Source: Rhodospirillaceae bacterium (GTDB taxonomy: Bacteria > Pseudomonadota > Alphaproteobacteria > Azospirillales > Azospirillaceae). From it: a DNA stretch of 64,000 nucleotides. Each line of letters opens with the position of its first letter. Positions within the stretch are counted from its first letter, which is position 1. Under the pieces are notes generated by a model. That model was not told the DNA's origin. It was given only the letters and a program-made list of their open reading frames with translations, and ran no database searches. A program made the position numbers and the translations under genes. This document shows, one piece after another, positions 1-8,599 of this stretch. The stretch covers positions 62,001 through 126,000 of the forward strand of contig JAJUIU010000001.1 of the NCBI GenBank assembly GCA_029267445.1, given 5' to 3'.

Positions 1-566
1 GCGTCGGCCTCGCGGTCCTGTTCGCGCAGTCGCGCACCCTGTCGGCGGCGCTTTATCCCTATGCCGTGATCCTGCAGGTGACGCCCGTCGTGGCGATCGC
101 GCCCCTGGTGATCATCTGGGTCGGGTACGAACGGGTGGATCTGGCCCTGCTGATCCTGGCCTGGATCGTGGCGTTCTTCCCGATCCTGTCGAACGCGACG
201 CTTGGGCTGACGGCGGTGGACCCCAACCTGCGCGACCTGTTCCGCTTGAATGGCGCCGGCCGCTGGCAGACGCTGTGGCGTCTGCAGATGCCGTCGGCGC
301 TGCCCTATATCCTGGCCGGCGCCAAGGTGTCGGGCGGCCTCGCCTTGATCGGTGCCGTGGTGGCCGAATTCGTCGCGGGGTCCGGCACCGCGTCCGGGCT
401 CGCCTGGCGGATCGTCGAGTCCGGAAACCGGCTCAACATCCCGCGCCTCTTCGCCGCCCTGCTGCTCCTGTCGCTGCTGGGCATCCTGATCTTCGCCGCC
501 CTGTCCTGGCTGCAGCGGCGCCTGCTCGCCCGCTGGCACGAGAGCGAGATCGGGCGCGGCGCCTGA
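1..566 (+). CDS. ABC transporter permease, 5' end cut by window
   Basis: Inner-membrane permease subunit of the SsuC/TauC/ThiX-type ABC importer family (nitrate, sulfonate, taurine or pyrimidine precursors). The frame is open from base 3 to the TGA at 564-566, so only the C-terminal about 187 residues are here. Hydrophobic helices alternate with the cytoplasmic coupling loop that contacts the ATPase (around LFRLNGAGRWQTLWRLQMPSA, with the family's typical G-A-x-x-x-x-x-x-x-x-P spacing). A basic C-terminal tail (QRRLLARWHE) follows the last helix. The substrate cannot be told, because the ATPase and binding protein lie outside the window. The next gene is convergent. Confidence 0.85.
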   Translation, partial: VGLAVLFAQSRTLSAALYPYAVILQVTPVVAIAPLVIIWVGYERVDLALLILAWIVAFFPILSNATLGLTAVDPNLRDLFRLNGAGRWQTLWRLQMPSALPYILAGAKVSGGLALIGAVVAEFVAGSGTASGLAWRIVESGNRLNIPRLFAALLLLSLLGILIFAALSWLQRRLLARWHESEIGRGA

Positions 567-569
567 CCG

Positions 570-1085
570 TCAGCTGTCGTAGCTGATCAGCGTATGCGAC
601 GGCACGTCCAGCCTCGCGCGGCCGTTCAGGAAGGCGAGTTCCACGATGAAGGCGGCGGCACGGACGTCGGCACCCACCTCGCGCAGCAAGGCGATGGCCG
701 CCGCCATCGTTCCGCCCGTCGCCAGCAGGTCGTCGAGGACCACCACGCGCTGGCCGGGCCGGATGGCGTCGTCCTGGATCTCGACCGTATCGGTGCCGTA
801 CTCCAGGTCATAGGTGTGGCGGACCGTACGGCCGGGCAGCTTCCCCTTCTTCCGCACCATCACGAATCCGACGCCGAGTTCCAGGGCCAGCGGGGCCGCC
901 GTCAGGAACCCGCGGGATTCGATGCCGACCAGCAGGTCCGGCTTGTGCGGGCGTACGACCTCGGCCAGCTGGCGCACCGTCTCGCGCCAGGCGTCCGCAT
1001 GGGCCAGCAGGGTGGAGATGTCGTAGAAAAGTATGCCCGGCTTGGGGAAATCCGGGACGGACCGGATATGCTGGCGGATGTCCAT
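570..1085 (-). CDS. apt: Adenine phosphoribosyltransferase
   Basis: Purine salvage enzyme converting adenine and PRPP to AMP and pyrophosphate in the cytoplasm. The 171-residue protein has the full type I phosphoribosyltransferase fold: an N-terminal region [11 protein letters not shown] typical of Apt, the RKKGKLPG loop (about 78-85) and the PRPP-binding motif [14 protein letters not shown] (about 115-128). The start is placed at the ATG reading MDIRQHIRS, which matches the usual Apt N-terminus; an in-frame ATG 15 codons upstream is open but gives an unlikely leader. It ends four bases from the convergent permease gene and no terminator is visible between them. Confidence 0.95.
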   Translation of the reverse strand: MDIRQHIRSVPDFPKPGILFYDISTLLAHADAWRETVRQLAEVVRPHKPDLLVGIESRGFLTAAPLALELGVGFVMVRKKGKLPGRTVRHTYDLEYGTDTVEIQDDAIRPGQRVVVLDDLLATGGTMAAAIALLREVGADVRAAAFIVELAFLNGRARLDVPSHTLISYDS

Positions 1086-1150
1086 CGGGGTCCTGGCCTC
1101 GCCTTTTCCAGTCCCGGTGTTGACCGGCATCGGGCCTTCCTGTCAAGTGG

Positions 1151-2329
1151 ATGGGGCGAACGGACCCGCGCGGCCAACCGATCGGAATGGGCATGGTATC
1201 GGAACCAGGCTGGATGGAAACCGCCTGGCAGGGCGATCAATGGGTCCTGGCGGCCGGCGGCCGTTGGGACTTGTCCGCCGTGGCCCGCCTGGAATCCAAC
1301 GTGCACCGGACGGGTCCCGACCGGCGGGGCGCCACCGTCTGCCTCGATCTGTCCGGCTTGACCGCGCTGGACACGGCCGGCGCCCTCCTGATCGACGGCC
1401 TGGCCGACCGGCTGCGCGCGGAGGGCCATACCGTGGCCGTCGTCGGCGCCCGCGAGGATCTCTGCGCGCTGCTGCGCGACGTGCGCCGGGCCGCCCATGT
1501 CGAATGTCCGGGGGGACCGCCGCACAAGCCGGTCCGCGACATGGTCTACCGGGTGGGGGAGACGACCGTCCACGCGCTGCGTGACGGGGCTGAGCTGCTG
1601 GCCTTCCTCGGCATGGTCACGGTGACGATGCTGCGCGTGGCGCGCTCGCCGGGGCGGCTCCGGCTGACGTCGTTCGCTTTCCATCTGGAGCAGGTGGGGC
1701 TGAACGCCCTGCCGATCGTCGGGCTCCTGTCTTTCCTGATCGGCGTCGTGCTCGCCTACCAGGGTGCCGACCAGCTCCGCCAGTTCGGGGCGGAGATCTT
1801 CGTGGTCAACCTTCTCGGCATCTCGATCCTGCGCGAGATCGGCATCCTGATGACGTCGATCATCGTCGCCGGCCGCTCCGGCTCCGCCTTCACGGCCCAG
1901 ATCGGCACAATGAAGGTGAACCAGGAGGTGGACGCGATGCGCACGCTCGGCCTCGATCCGGTCGAGGTCCTGGTGCTGCCGCGTGTCCTGGCCCTGATGG
2001 TCGCCCTGCCGCTGCTGGGCGTCTACGCCAACGTGGTCGGGCTGTTCGGCGGCGCGTTGATGGCCTACTTCACGCTGGACATCACGCTTGGACAGTTCCT
2101 GCGCCAGCTCCAGCTGGCGGTGGACACCACCACCCTTTTCGTCGGCCTCGTCAAGGCGCCGGTCTTCGCGTTGGTCATCGCGATGGTGGGCTGCTACGAG
2201 GGCCTCAAGGTCACCGGTAGCGCCGAGAGCGTGGGCCAGCTCACCACACGCTCGGTCGTCGTCTCCATCTTCCTGGTCATCGTGCTCGATGCGCTCTTCT
2301 CCATCCTCTTCTCGTACCTCGGCATCTGA
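1151..2329 (+). CDS. mlaE: STAS-MlaE fusion, lipid ABC transporter permease
   Basis: Inner-membrane permease of an MCE/Mla-type phospholipid transporter, 392 residues. Residues about 25-125 form a STAS-like domain (VCLDLSGLTALDTAG core) equivalent to the separate MlaB protein of Escherichia coli. Residues about 145-392 are the MlaE permease, with the hallmark LREIGILMTSIIVAGRSGSA and an EVDAMRTLGLDPVEVLV cytoplasmic helix. First gene of an operon with the ATPase, MCE protein and lipoprotein that follow. Start is uncertain: ATG 1151 gives the full frame, while ATGs at 1187 and 1193 would remove a weak leader. The fusion means no separate mlaB is needed. Confidence 0.92.
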   Translation: MGRTDPRGQPIGMGMVSEPGWMETAWQGDQWVLAAGGRWDLSAVARLESNVHRTGPDRRGATVCLDLSGLTALDTAGALLIDGLADRLRAEGHTVAVVGAREDLCALLRDVRRAAHVECPGGPPHKPVRDMVYRVGETTVHALRDGAELLAFLGMVTVTMLRVARSPGRLRLTSFAFHLEQVGLNALPIVGLLSFLIGVVLAYQGADQLRQFGAEIFVVNLLGISILREIGILMTSIIVAGRSGSAFTAQIGTMKVNQEVDAMRTLGLDPVEVLVLPRVLALMVALPLLGVYANVVGLFGGALMAYFTLDITLGQFLRQLQLAVDTTTLFVGLVKAPVFALVIAMVGCYEGLKVTGSAESVGQLTTRSVVVSIFLVIVLDALFSILFSYLGI

Positions 2330-2348
2330 CGCGGTCGACGTCAGCGAG

Positions 2349-3107
2349 GTGCCGGTGATCCGCGTGCGCGGACTGCACACCCGATTCGGCGATCAGGTGG
2401 TCCACGCGGGCGTCGATCTCGACGTGCGGAAGGGGGAGATCCTGGGCCTAGTCGGCGGCTCGGGCACCGGCAAATCGGTGCTTCTCCGGGAAATCCTGGG
2501 GCTGATGTCCCCGGCGGCGGGCGAGATCGAGGTGCTGGGCCGCGACGCGCAACGGCTCTCCGAACGCGAACGGGTGGCGCTCCAGGCCCGCTGGGGCGTG
2601 CTGTTCCAGGACGGGGCGCTGTTCAGCTCCCTGACGGTGCTCGAGAACATCAAGGTGCCGCTGACCGAGCACACGCGGCTCTCCGCCGCGACCATCGACA
2701 GGATCGCGCAGGTGAAGGTGGCCATGGTCGGCCTGCCGCCGGACGCCGCCGCCAAGTACCCGTCGCAGCTGTCCGGCGGCATGCGGAAAAGGGCGGGGCT
2801 CGCCCGCGCCCTGGCGCTCGATCCCGAGATCCTGTTCCTCGACGAACCGACGGCCGGCCTCGATCCGATCGGTGCCGCGGCCTTCGACGAGTTGATCCTC
2901 GGCCTGCGCAGAAGTCTTGGCCTGACCGTCTTCATGGTTACCCACGATCTCGACAGCCTGCATGCAATCTGCGACCGTATCGCCGTGTTGATCGACAAGC
3001 GCCTGATCGTGGGAACGATAGATTCACTCCTCAAGGAACCGCATCCCTGGATCCGCGACTATTTCACCGGACCGCGCGGCCGCGCCGCCGCGGCGGCCAA
3101 GGAGTAG
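2349..3107 (+). CDS. mlaF: Lipid transporter ATPase (MlaF-like)
   Basis: ATP-binding subunit that powers the MlaE permease. Visible motifs are Walker A GGSGTGKS (about 36-43), signature LSGGMRKRAGLARAL (about 140) and Walker B LFLDEPTAGLDP (about 162), followed by the switch His in MVTHDLDS. LSGGM instead of LSGGQ is normal for this subfamily. Start choice: GTG 2349 and GTG 2355 both put the family-typical VIRVRGL at the N-terminus, the latter with an AGCGAG spaced six bases away; an ATG at 2289 would overlap mlaE by 41 bases and add a low-complexity Ser-rich leader. It ends three bases before the MCE gene. Confidence 0.92.
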   Translation: MPVIRVRGLHTRFGDQVVHAGVDLDVRKGEILGLVGGSGTGKSVLLREILGLMSPAAGEIEVLGRDAQRLSERERVALQARWGVLFQDGALFSSLTVLENIKVPLTEHTRLSAATIDRIAQVKVAMVGLPPDAAAKYPSQLSGGMRKRAGLARALALDPEILFLDEPTAGLDPIGAAAFDELILGLRRSLGLTVFMVTHDLDSLHAICDRIAVLIDKRLIVGTIDSLLKEPHPWIRDYFTGPRGRAAAAAKE

Positions 3108-3110
3108 CGA

Positions 3111-4073
3111 ATGGAAACCAGGGCCAGTTACACCCTCGTCGGTGCCTTCGTCCTGGCGCTAGTGGCGGCTTTGTTCGTCTTTGTCGTCTGGCTGGCGAAG
3201 ATACAGTTCGACCGCGCCTCGCAGCCTTATCACATCTTCTTCAGCGGGACCGTCACCGGACTTGTCGAGGGCAGCCCCGTCCGGTACCGCGGAGTCGCGG
3301 TCGGGACCGTCACTGACATCCGGATCGACCCTGAGAATGTGGAGCGGGTCCGGGTCACCGTGGAGGTGCCGGAGGAAACGCCGATCAAGGCCGACGCCAT
3401 CGCGTCGCTGGAGCCCGTCGGCGTGACCGGCGGCGTCTATGTGGAGATCGCGGGCGGCTCCCAGGATGCGCCGTTGCTCCGGTCTGTCGCGGACGGCATT
3501 CCGGTCATCGCGTCGCGCCCCAGCTCGATCGCGGAGGTTCTGGACCAGGCGCCGCGCCTGATCGAAAACCTTATCCTCATCTCCAACAACCTGAACGCCT
3601 TCCTGGGCGAGGCGAACCAGAAGGCCTTCGCGGAGACGCTCGCCAACCTCGCCACGGCCACGGCCGGCGCCAGCAGCACGCTGAAGAGCACCGACGCGCT
3701 CGTCGCCGATCTGCGGCGCGAGGTGGACGCGGTTTCCAAGCAGGCGCAGACCCTTCTCGTGAACGCCAACCGGACGGTCGAATCGGTGGGGCGCGACGCC
3801 GGCACGATCTCCAGCGAACTGGCCAAGACGGCGGGTGAACTCAACAAGCTGACGGCGTCGCTGGTCTCCACCTCCGATCAGTTGGGGGCCATGGTGGCCG
3901 AGAACCGCGAACCGATCCGGGATTTCACCAACGAGACCCTGTTCGAACTCGGCGCCTTGATCACCCAGCTCCAGGATCTGGCGGCCAACCTGTCGCGCGT
4001 GACCAGCCGGCTGGAACGCGACCCGTCGGAGCTGATCTTTGGCGGGCGCGCCGGTGGTGTGGAGGTGAAATGA
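3111..4073 (+). CDS. mlaD: MCE-domain lipid-binding protein (MlaD-like)
   Basis: Membrane-anchored periplasmic protein that forms the MCE ring of the phospholipid transporter. An N-terminal anchor lies at about 10-32 (LVGAFVLALVAALFVFVVW), then the MCE domain at about 38-118 with the core GLVEGSPVRYRGVAVGTV. A long helical, coiled-coil-like tail (about 140-310) follows, rich in Ala, Asn and Thr. At 320 residues it is longer than E. coli MlaD and closer to the tailed alphaproteobacterial forms. ATG follows AAGGAGTAGCGA, a good ribosome site overlapping the stop of mlaF. It overlaps the downstream lipoprotein gene by four bases (ATGA). Confidence 0.93.
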   Translation: METRASYTLVGAFVLALVAALFVFVVWLAKIQFDRASQPYHIFFSGTVTGLVEGSPVRYRGVAVGTVTDIRIDPENVERVRVTVEVPEETPIKADAIASLEPVGVTGGVYVEIAGGSQDAPLLRSVADGIPVIASRPSSIAEVLDQAPRLIENLILISNNLNAFLGEANQKAFAETLANLATATAGASSTLKSTDALVADLRREVDAVSKQAQTLLVNANRTVESVGRDAGTISSELAKTAGELNKLTASLVSTSDQLGAMVAENREPIRDFTNETLFELGALITQLQDLAANLSRVTSRLERDPSELIFGGRAGGVEVK

Positions 4074-4762
4074 CCCGACGTCCAGACCCGGTCCGCCGCG
4101 GCCTGCTGCTGAGTGCCGCGTTCCTGCCCCTGGCCGGCTGTGGCGCCGCGTCACGGCTGTTGACGGAGCCCGCGCCGCCACGCCTCTACACGCTGACGCC
4201 GGCACGGGAGTTCGCCGCCGGCCTGCCGCGTGTCGACTGGCAGCTCCTGGTCGAGACGCCAATAGCCAACACCGGCATTGACACCGTGCGCATCGCGCTT
4301 GGGGAGGCGCCCAACCGCCTCACCTATTATGCGGCCGCCAGCTGGGTCGACACCGCGCCGGAAATGATCCAGCTTCTGCTCGTCGAATCCTTCGAGAACA
4401 GCAACCGGATCGTCGCCGTCGGGCGGGAGGCGACCGGCCTCAGGGCCGATTTCATCCTGAAGAACGATCTGCGCGACTTCCAGGCGGAGTATGGCGGCGG
4501 CGATCCCGCTTCCACCGCCCCGCTGGCGAAGGTTCGGATGGCGTCACGGCTGGTGCGCATGCCCCGCCGCAACATCGTGGCGACGGAAACCTTCGACGCG
4601 GAGGTGCGGGCGAATAGCCCGGCCTTCGCCGACGTCATCGCGGCCTTCGATGTGGCTTTGGGGGTGGCCATGCGGCGGATCGTCGAATGGACGCTCAGGC
4701 AGGGTGCCGCCAACGTCGCCATCGACCCGCTGCCGGAGCGCCCCGACCGTCCTGGCGCTTGA
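4070..4762 (+). CDS. ABC-type transport auxiliary lipoprotein (PqiC-like)
   Basis: Outer-membrane-directed lipoprotein of the ABC_trans_aux/PqiC family, expected to be the envelope partner of the MCE protein. A twin-Arg-like basic start is followed by a hydrophobic stretch and the lipobox LAGC, with acylated Cys about residue 24. The mature part (RLYTLTPAREF, then a beta-rich domain and a C-terminal VDVA-like helix) matches the family, and 230 residues is normal. It replaces MlaC in this operon: no MlaC-type soluble carrier gene is seen. Last gene of the mlaE-F-D-lipoprotein unit. Confidence 0.85.
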   Translation: MTRRPDPVRRGLLLSAAFLPLAGCGAASRLLTEPAPPRLYTLTPAREFAAGLPRVDWQLLVETPIANTGIDTVRIALGEAPNRLTYYAAASWVDTAPEMIQLLLVESFENSNRIVAVGREATGLRADFILKNDLRDFQAEYGGGDPASTAPLAKVRMASRLVRMPRRNIVATETFDAEVRANSPAFADVIAAFDVALGVAMRRIVEWTLRQGAANVAIDPLPERPDRPGA

Positions 4763-4910
4763 GCCATTCTTGCGGATGCGGCGTTTACCGGAAGCGCCGG
4801 CGGCGGGGCTGGACGTGCCCGATGCGCGTACCCACCTGGACAGGGCCGAACCGCCGCGCAACGCGGGTCGCACACAACGGCTTTGCAGGGCTAAAGGCCC
4901 CATATAGATT

Positions 4911-5717
4911 ATGGACATGATGCCTTACCCCTCCACGGTTGAATCGGCTGTCTCCGCGTCGGACCCGGGTGTCGCCGACTTGGAAACCATGTCGCTGGAA
5001 GACCTGGAGACGCTGGCGGATGCGGCGCGGGAGATCGCGCTCTGCAACCGCGTCCTGGCGAAGACCGGTGACAATGTGGTTGGTGAGATCCTGCGGGGAG
5101 CCGGGCCGTTCTACGAGTGGCGGCATTACCCGGCGAACGACGTCTACGATTCCGAATACCATTCCCAGTACTACTACCACGCCCATCCGCCGGAGGAGCG
5201 GGTGGACGGGGAGCATGGGCATTTCCACACCTTCATGCGGCCCCTCGGGATGCCGCCGGGGGTGGTGCCGGCGCCGCTTCCGGATCTCCAGGTCGATGAA
5301 GACGGCAATGGGGCCCTGTCCCACCTGATCGGCATCTCCATGGACAAGGCGGGCCGGCCGATCCGGCTGTTCACCACCAACCGCTGGGTCACCGGGGAGA
5401 CCTGGTACCAGGCTGAGGACGTGATCCGCATGTTGGACGGCTTCGCGGTCGATCATGCCCGCCCGTCCTGGCCGGCCAACCGCTGGCTGACGGCGCTGCT
5501 GCGTCTCTACAAGCCGCAGATCGTCGACCTGCTGCGCCAGCGGGATGTGACCATCGCCCGCCATGCGGCCAGCCATCCGGGTGTCAATGTCTTCGAGGAT
5601 CGGGGGCTGGAGGTCACGTCGGAGGTTCGGATCGACCTGGAGGAGCGTCTGGCTTCGGTCGAGGCCGCGGCGCGCCGCGCGCGTCGTCGTGACCGGAAGG
5701 CGCAGGCGCTCGGCTGA
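4911..5717 (+). CDS. Conserved protein of unknown function
   Basis: A 268-residue soluble protein that I do not assign a function. It has an acidic N-terminal helix (DLETMSLEDLETLADAAREI), a central region rich in aromatic and His residues (EWRHYPANDVYD, then YHSQYYYHAHPPEE and GHFHTF) that could bind a metal, and a basic C-terminal helix (AARRARRRDRK). It resembles a Rhodospirillales-type DUF family (possibly DUF6969, from memory and unverified). No Shine-Dalgarno is obvious before ATG 4911; ATGs at 4917 and 4920 are alternatives. A TATAGA lies at 4902-4907, so the transcript may have a very short leader. Confidence 0.75.
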   Translation: MDMMPYPSTVESAVSASDPGVADLETMSLEDLETLADAAREIALCNRVLAKTGDNVVGEILRGAGPFYEWRHYPANDVYDSEYHSQYYYHAHPPEERVDGEHGHFHTFMRPLGMPPGVVPAPLPDLQVDEDGNGALSHLIGISMDKAGRPIRLFTTNRWVTGETWYQAEDVIRMLDGFAVDHARPSWPANRWLTALLRLYKPQIVDLLRQRDVTIARHAASHPGVNVFEDRGLEVTSEVRIDLEERLASVEAAARRARRRDRKAQALG

Positions 5718-5819
5718 GGTGTCCGAATTTTCGCGTTCGCAATTCGGGGCTTCCTGCACTAAAACTTATGGATGACGGTGGGGGCGTCGTTCGTCCCCGA
5801 TGGAAGGGTGTGTCCGGCG

Positions 5820-6929
5820 ATGTCCGAGAACTTGACACCCGGCGATGTGCAACGGCTGCTGAACGACTCTTCGCCCGAGACACGCGCCGAGATGGCCGCC
5901 AAGGTGGCGGGGCAGTTCGGCGCCGCTGGCCTGACGGCGTCCGAACGGGTGCTGGCGGAGGACATCGTCCGCATCATGGCCAAGGATGTGGCCGTGCGCG
6001 TCCGCTCCGCCCTGTCGCAGAGTCTGAAGACCAACCCGCATATCCCGCATGACGTGGCCGTTTCGCTGGCGCGGGATATCGAGGAGATCGCGCTACCCTT
6101 CATCGAGGTTTCGACCGTCCTCACGGACGCCGACCTTATCGAGATCGTCAAGAGCGGCTCTGCGGAGAAGCAAACGGCGGTGGCCCGTCGTCCCGCCGTG
6201 TCCGAGGGCGTGGCCGATATGCTGGTCGAGAAGGGGGCGGAAACCGCCGTCGCCGCCCTGATGGCGAACGAGGGGGCGGAGGTCAGCGCCAAGGCCATGG
6301 GCCGCGCGCTCGACCGGTTCCCGACCAGTGTGGCGATCCAGACGCCCCTGGTGAACCGCGCGAAGCTGCCGGTGACCGTGGCTGAGCGCCTCGTGGCGAT
6401 GGTTTCGGAGAAGCTGCGGGACCAGCTCGTTGCCAAGCACGAGCTGCCGCTCGACCTCGCCACGGACATCGTCCTGCAGAGCCGTGAACGGGCGACCTAC
6501 GCCCTCGTTGGCGGGGCGGGTGAGAACGAGCTGATGGCCCTCGTGGAACAGCTGCGCCATGGCGGACGGCTGACCCCGTCGCTGATCCTGCGCTCGCTCT
6601 GCCTCGGCGACCTCCCGTTCTTCGAGGCGGCGATGGCCAGCATGGCACAGATCCCGGTGACGAACGCCCGGCTGCTGATCCATGACGCCGGACGGCAGGG
6701 GCTGAAGCCGCTGGCCGAAAAGGCGGGGCTGCCGCCGACGCTGTATCCGGCGATGCGCGTGGCGGTCGATGTGGCCCATGAGACCGATTTCGATGGCGGC
6801 GACCAGGATATCGAACGCCACCGCCGGCGGATGCTCGAGCGGATACTCACCCAGTTCGAGGAGATCGGCGGGGAGGACCTGAACTATCTCCTCGCCAAGT
6901 TGAGCGATCTCCAGCCGCACGCCCACTGA
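5820..6929 (+). CDS. DUF2336 domain protein
   Basis: A 369-residue alpha-helical, HEAT-repeat-like protein of the DUF2336 family, common in alphaproteobacteria and of unknown role. Repeats of the type VRxxLAxxLxxxPxxPxDVAxxLA are visible near the N-terminus (AKDVAVRVRSALSQSL...IPHDVAVSLARD), and the C-terminal half has the conserved LxxxLRHGGRLTPSLILRSL and FFEAAMASMAQIP segments. No signal peptide or membrane segment. Start ATG 5820 (MSENLTPGD) is preferred; an upstream in-frame start at 5772 would add 16 residues without homologous character. The flanking genes are transcribed in the same direction. Confidence 0.82.
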   Translation: MSENLTPGDVQRLLNDSSPETRAEMAAKVAGQFGAAGLTASERVLAEDIVRIMAKDVAVRVRSALSQSLKTNPHIPHDVAVSLARDIEEIALPFIEVSTVLTDADLIEIVKSGSAEKQTAVARRPAVSEGVADMLVEKGAETAVAALMANEGAEVSAKAMGRALDRFPTSVAIQTPLVNRAKLPVTVAERLVAMVSEKLRDQLVAKHELPLDLATDIVLQSRERATYALVGGAGENELMALVEQLRHGGRLTPSLILRSLCLGDLPFFEAAMASMAQIPVTNARLLIHDAGRQGLKPLAEKAGLPPTLYPAMRVAVDVAHETDFDGGDQDIERHRRRMLERILTQFEEIGGEDLNYLLAKLSDLQPHAH

Positions 6930-6999
6930 GCGGATTTCTAGAGGAACCATTGCCTTACCGGCATGTTGAGCCCCGACATCCGGGATCGGGGAACGCAGC

Positions 7000-7629
7000 A
7001 TGTCCGAAGCCGCTGCGGCTTTGCCGCATGAGACAAGCGACCGCCCGCGCTGGGCGCTGCCGCTCGTCCTGTTCGGCGCGGCCGCCCTGGTCCTGCTTGC
7101 GGGCTGGATGCGTGGCGGGCGTTCCGGCATGGCCTCATGGAGCCCCCCCCGCGACGAGTTCGACGAGACGGTCTTCATCCTCGTTTCCGATCTGATCGGC
7201 GTCGCCCGTCAGGGGGCGAAGGCGCTCCGTCAGGCCGGGGTGGCGATCGATGAAGAGCGTCTACGACTCATGCTCCGTGACATGGCGATGGAGCGCGGCC
7301 ACACGGCGGCGCTGCTCCAGCAGGCCCTGCTGGAACGGGGCATGCCGGCCGTACACGGGCATGAACCGACTGGCGACGTCGTTCCCGAGTGGAGGCGTGT
7401 GGAACGCTTCCTGCGGGCGGGCGACACGGACGCCCTGCTTGCGGCCCTCGCCGCCGCCGAACGCGTGACGCTGGACCGCTTCCGGCAGGCCCTGCGCTGT
7501 CCCTTGCCGGACGACATCCGGCTGATCCTGGGCGAACGGCTGTTCGCCGAACTCGAACCATCCCGCAACCGGCTGAGCGCGCTCGGCGGCACGGGCGCAA
7601 CATCGCGCATTGAGGAGAAGCATGGCTAG
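7000..7629 (+). CDS. Membrane-anchored DUF2383-like protein
   Basis: A 209-residue protein with one N-terminal membrane segment (about 19-38, ALPLVLFGAAALVLLAGW) and a soluble helical domain. Residues about 55-185 follow the four-helix pattern of the DUF2383/PA2169 ferritin-like family: a first helix with repeated acidic and basic residues, an RDMAMERGHTAALLQQ helix, then the EWRRVERFLRAGDTDALLAALAAAE segment. Function unknown; such proteins are often linked to stress. It overlaps the next gene by eight bases, so the two are translationally coupled. The DUF assignment is by pattern only. Confidence 0.65.
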   Translation: MSEAAAALPHETSDRPRWALPLVLFGAAALVLLAGWMRGGRSGMASWSPPRDEFDETVFILVSDLIGVARQGAKALRQAGVAIDEERLRLMLRDMAMERGHTAALLQQALLERGMPAVHGHEPTGDVVPEWRRVERFLRAGDTDALLAALAAAERVTLDRFRQALRCPLPDDIRLILGERLFAELEPSRNRLSALGGTGATSRIEEKHG

Positions 7630-8578
7630 CCACGCCGATGAGGCCAAGCTGGGCCGCCACGCCACATCGCCGGGGGAGATCCCTTGGCCGGGCTGGAAGC
7701 AGACGCTCAAGCGGACCTGGTCCGAAGCGTCGACCGACAATGTGGGGATCGTCGCCGCAGGCGTGGCCTTCCTGTGCCTTCTTGCGATCTTCCCGGCCCT
7801 GACGGCGACATTCTCCATCTACGGCCTCGTCTCCGACCCGGCCCAGATCGAGCGTCAGATCGAAAGTCTGAGCGCGGCACTGCCCCAGCAGGCGCGGGAC
7901 CTGCTCGTGTCCCAGATGCGCGAGCTGGCGGGGCAGGCTGGTGGAGCGCTCAGCTTCGGCCTTGTGCTCAGCCTGGGCATCGCGCTCTGGTCGGCGGCAG
8001 CGGGGGTCAAGGCGCTGATGACCGCCCTGAACATCGTCTATGACGAGGAGGAGGGGCGAAGCTTCCTGACCTTCACCCTGACGGCGCTGGTCCTGACCCT
8101 GGGCCTTATCCTGCTGCTGATCGTCACGCTGACCCTTGTCGTGGTGCTTCCGGCCATCATCGGGTTCCTTGGGCTCGGGCAGACGGTTGAGACGCTGGTG
8201 CAGCTGCTGCGCTGGCCATTGCTTGCGCTGGCGCTCGCCTTCGCGCTGGCGGTGCTCTACCGCTACGCGCCCGACCGCGCGCGGCCGGAATGGAAATGGG
8301 TGAGCTGGGGATCGGGAGCCGCCATGATTCTATGGATCGTCGGATCGATCGCCTTCTCGATCTACATCAGCAACTTCGCCGACTATAACGCCACCTACGG
8401 CTCCATGGGGGCGGTGATCGTGCTGCTGCTTTGGCTCTATCTCGGCGCCTACGCGATCCTGCTGGGCGCCGAACTGGATGCCGAACTGGAACACCAGACG
8501 ACGCACGACACGACGACCGGCCCGGAAAAGCCAATGGGCCGGCGGGGTGCTTATGTGGCTGACAACGTGGCGGAATGA
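7622..8578 (+). CDS. YihY/BrkB family inner-membrane protein
   Basis: Integral membrane protein of the BrkB/YihY (Virul_fac_BrkB) family, 318 residues and about six membrane segments. The characteristic N-terminal helix pattern DNVGIVAAGVAFLCLLAIFPALTA and the later YNATYGSMGAVIVLLLWLY block are both clear. Precise role unknown; proteins of the family are annotated as tRNA-processing RNase BN in error and act as envelope proteins. Start ATG 7622 is set by the strong GAGGAGAAG ribosome site five to ten bases upstream, inside the end of the previous gene. It is convergent with hrpB and no terminator is seen in the 21 bases between them. Confidence 0.92.
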   Translation: MASHADEAKLGRHATSPGEIPWPGWKQTLKRTWSEASTDNVGIVAAGVAFLCLLAIFPALTATFSIYGLVSDPAQIERQIESLSAALPQQARDLLVSQMRELAGQAGGALSFGLVLSLGIALWSAAAGVKALMTALNIVYDEEEGRSFLTFTLTALVLTLGLILLLIVTLTLVVVLPAIIGFLGLGQTVETLVQLLRWPLLALALAFALAVLYRYAPDRARPEWKWVSWGSGAAMILWIVGSIAFSIYISNFADYNATYGSMGAVIVLLLWLYLGAYAILLGAELDAELEHQTTHDTTTGPEKPMGRRGAYVADNVAE

Positions 8579-8599
8579 TTGGGACGTGGGGCGGCGCGC

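Noticed and set aside
902-2380. Long minus-strand open frame opposite the apt/mlaE genes
   Set aside because: Composition (runs of Asp, Glu, His, Arg and Gln) is that of a GC-rich antisense frame, and the mlaE protein is a clear family member.
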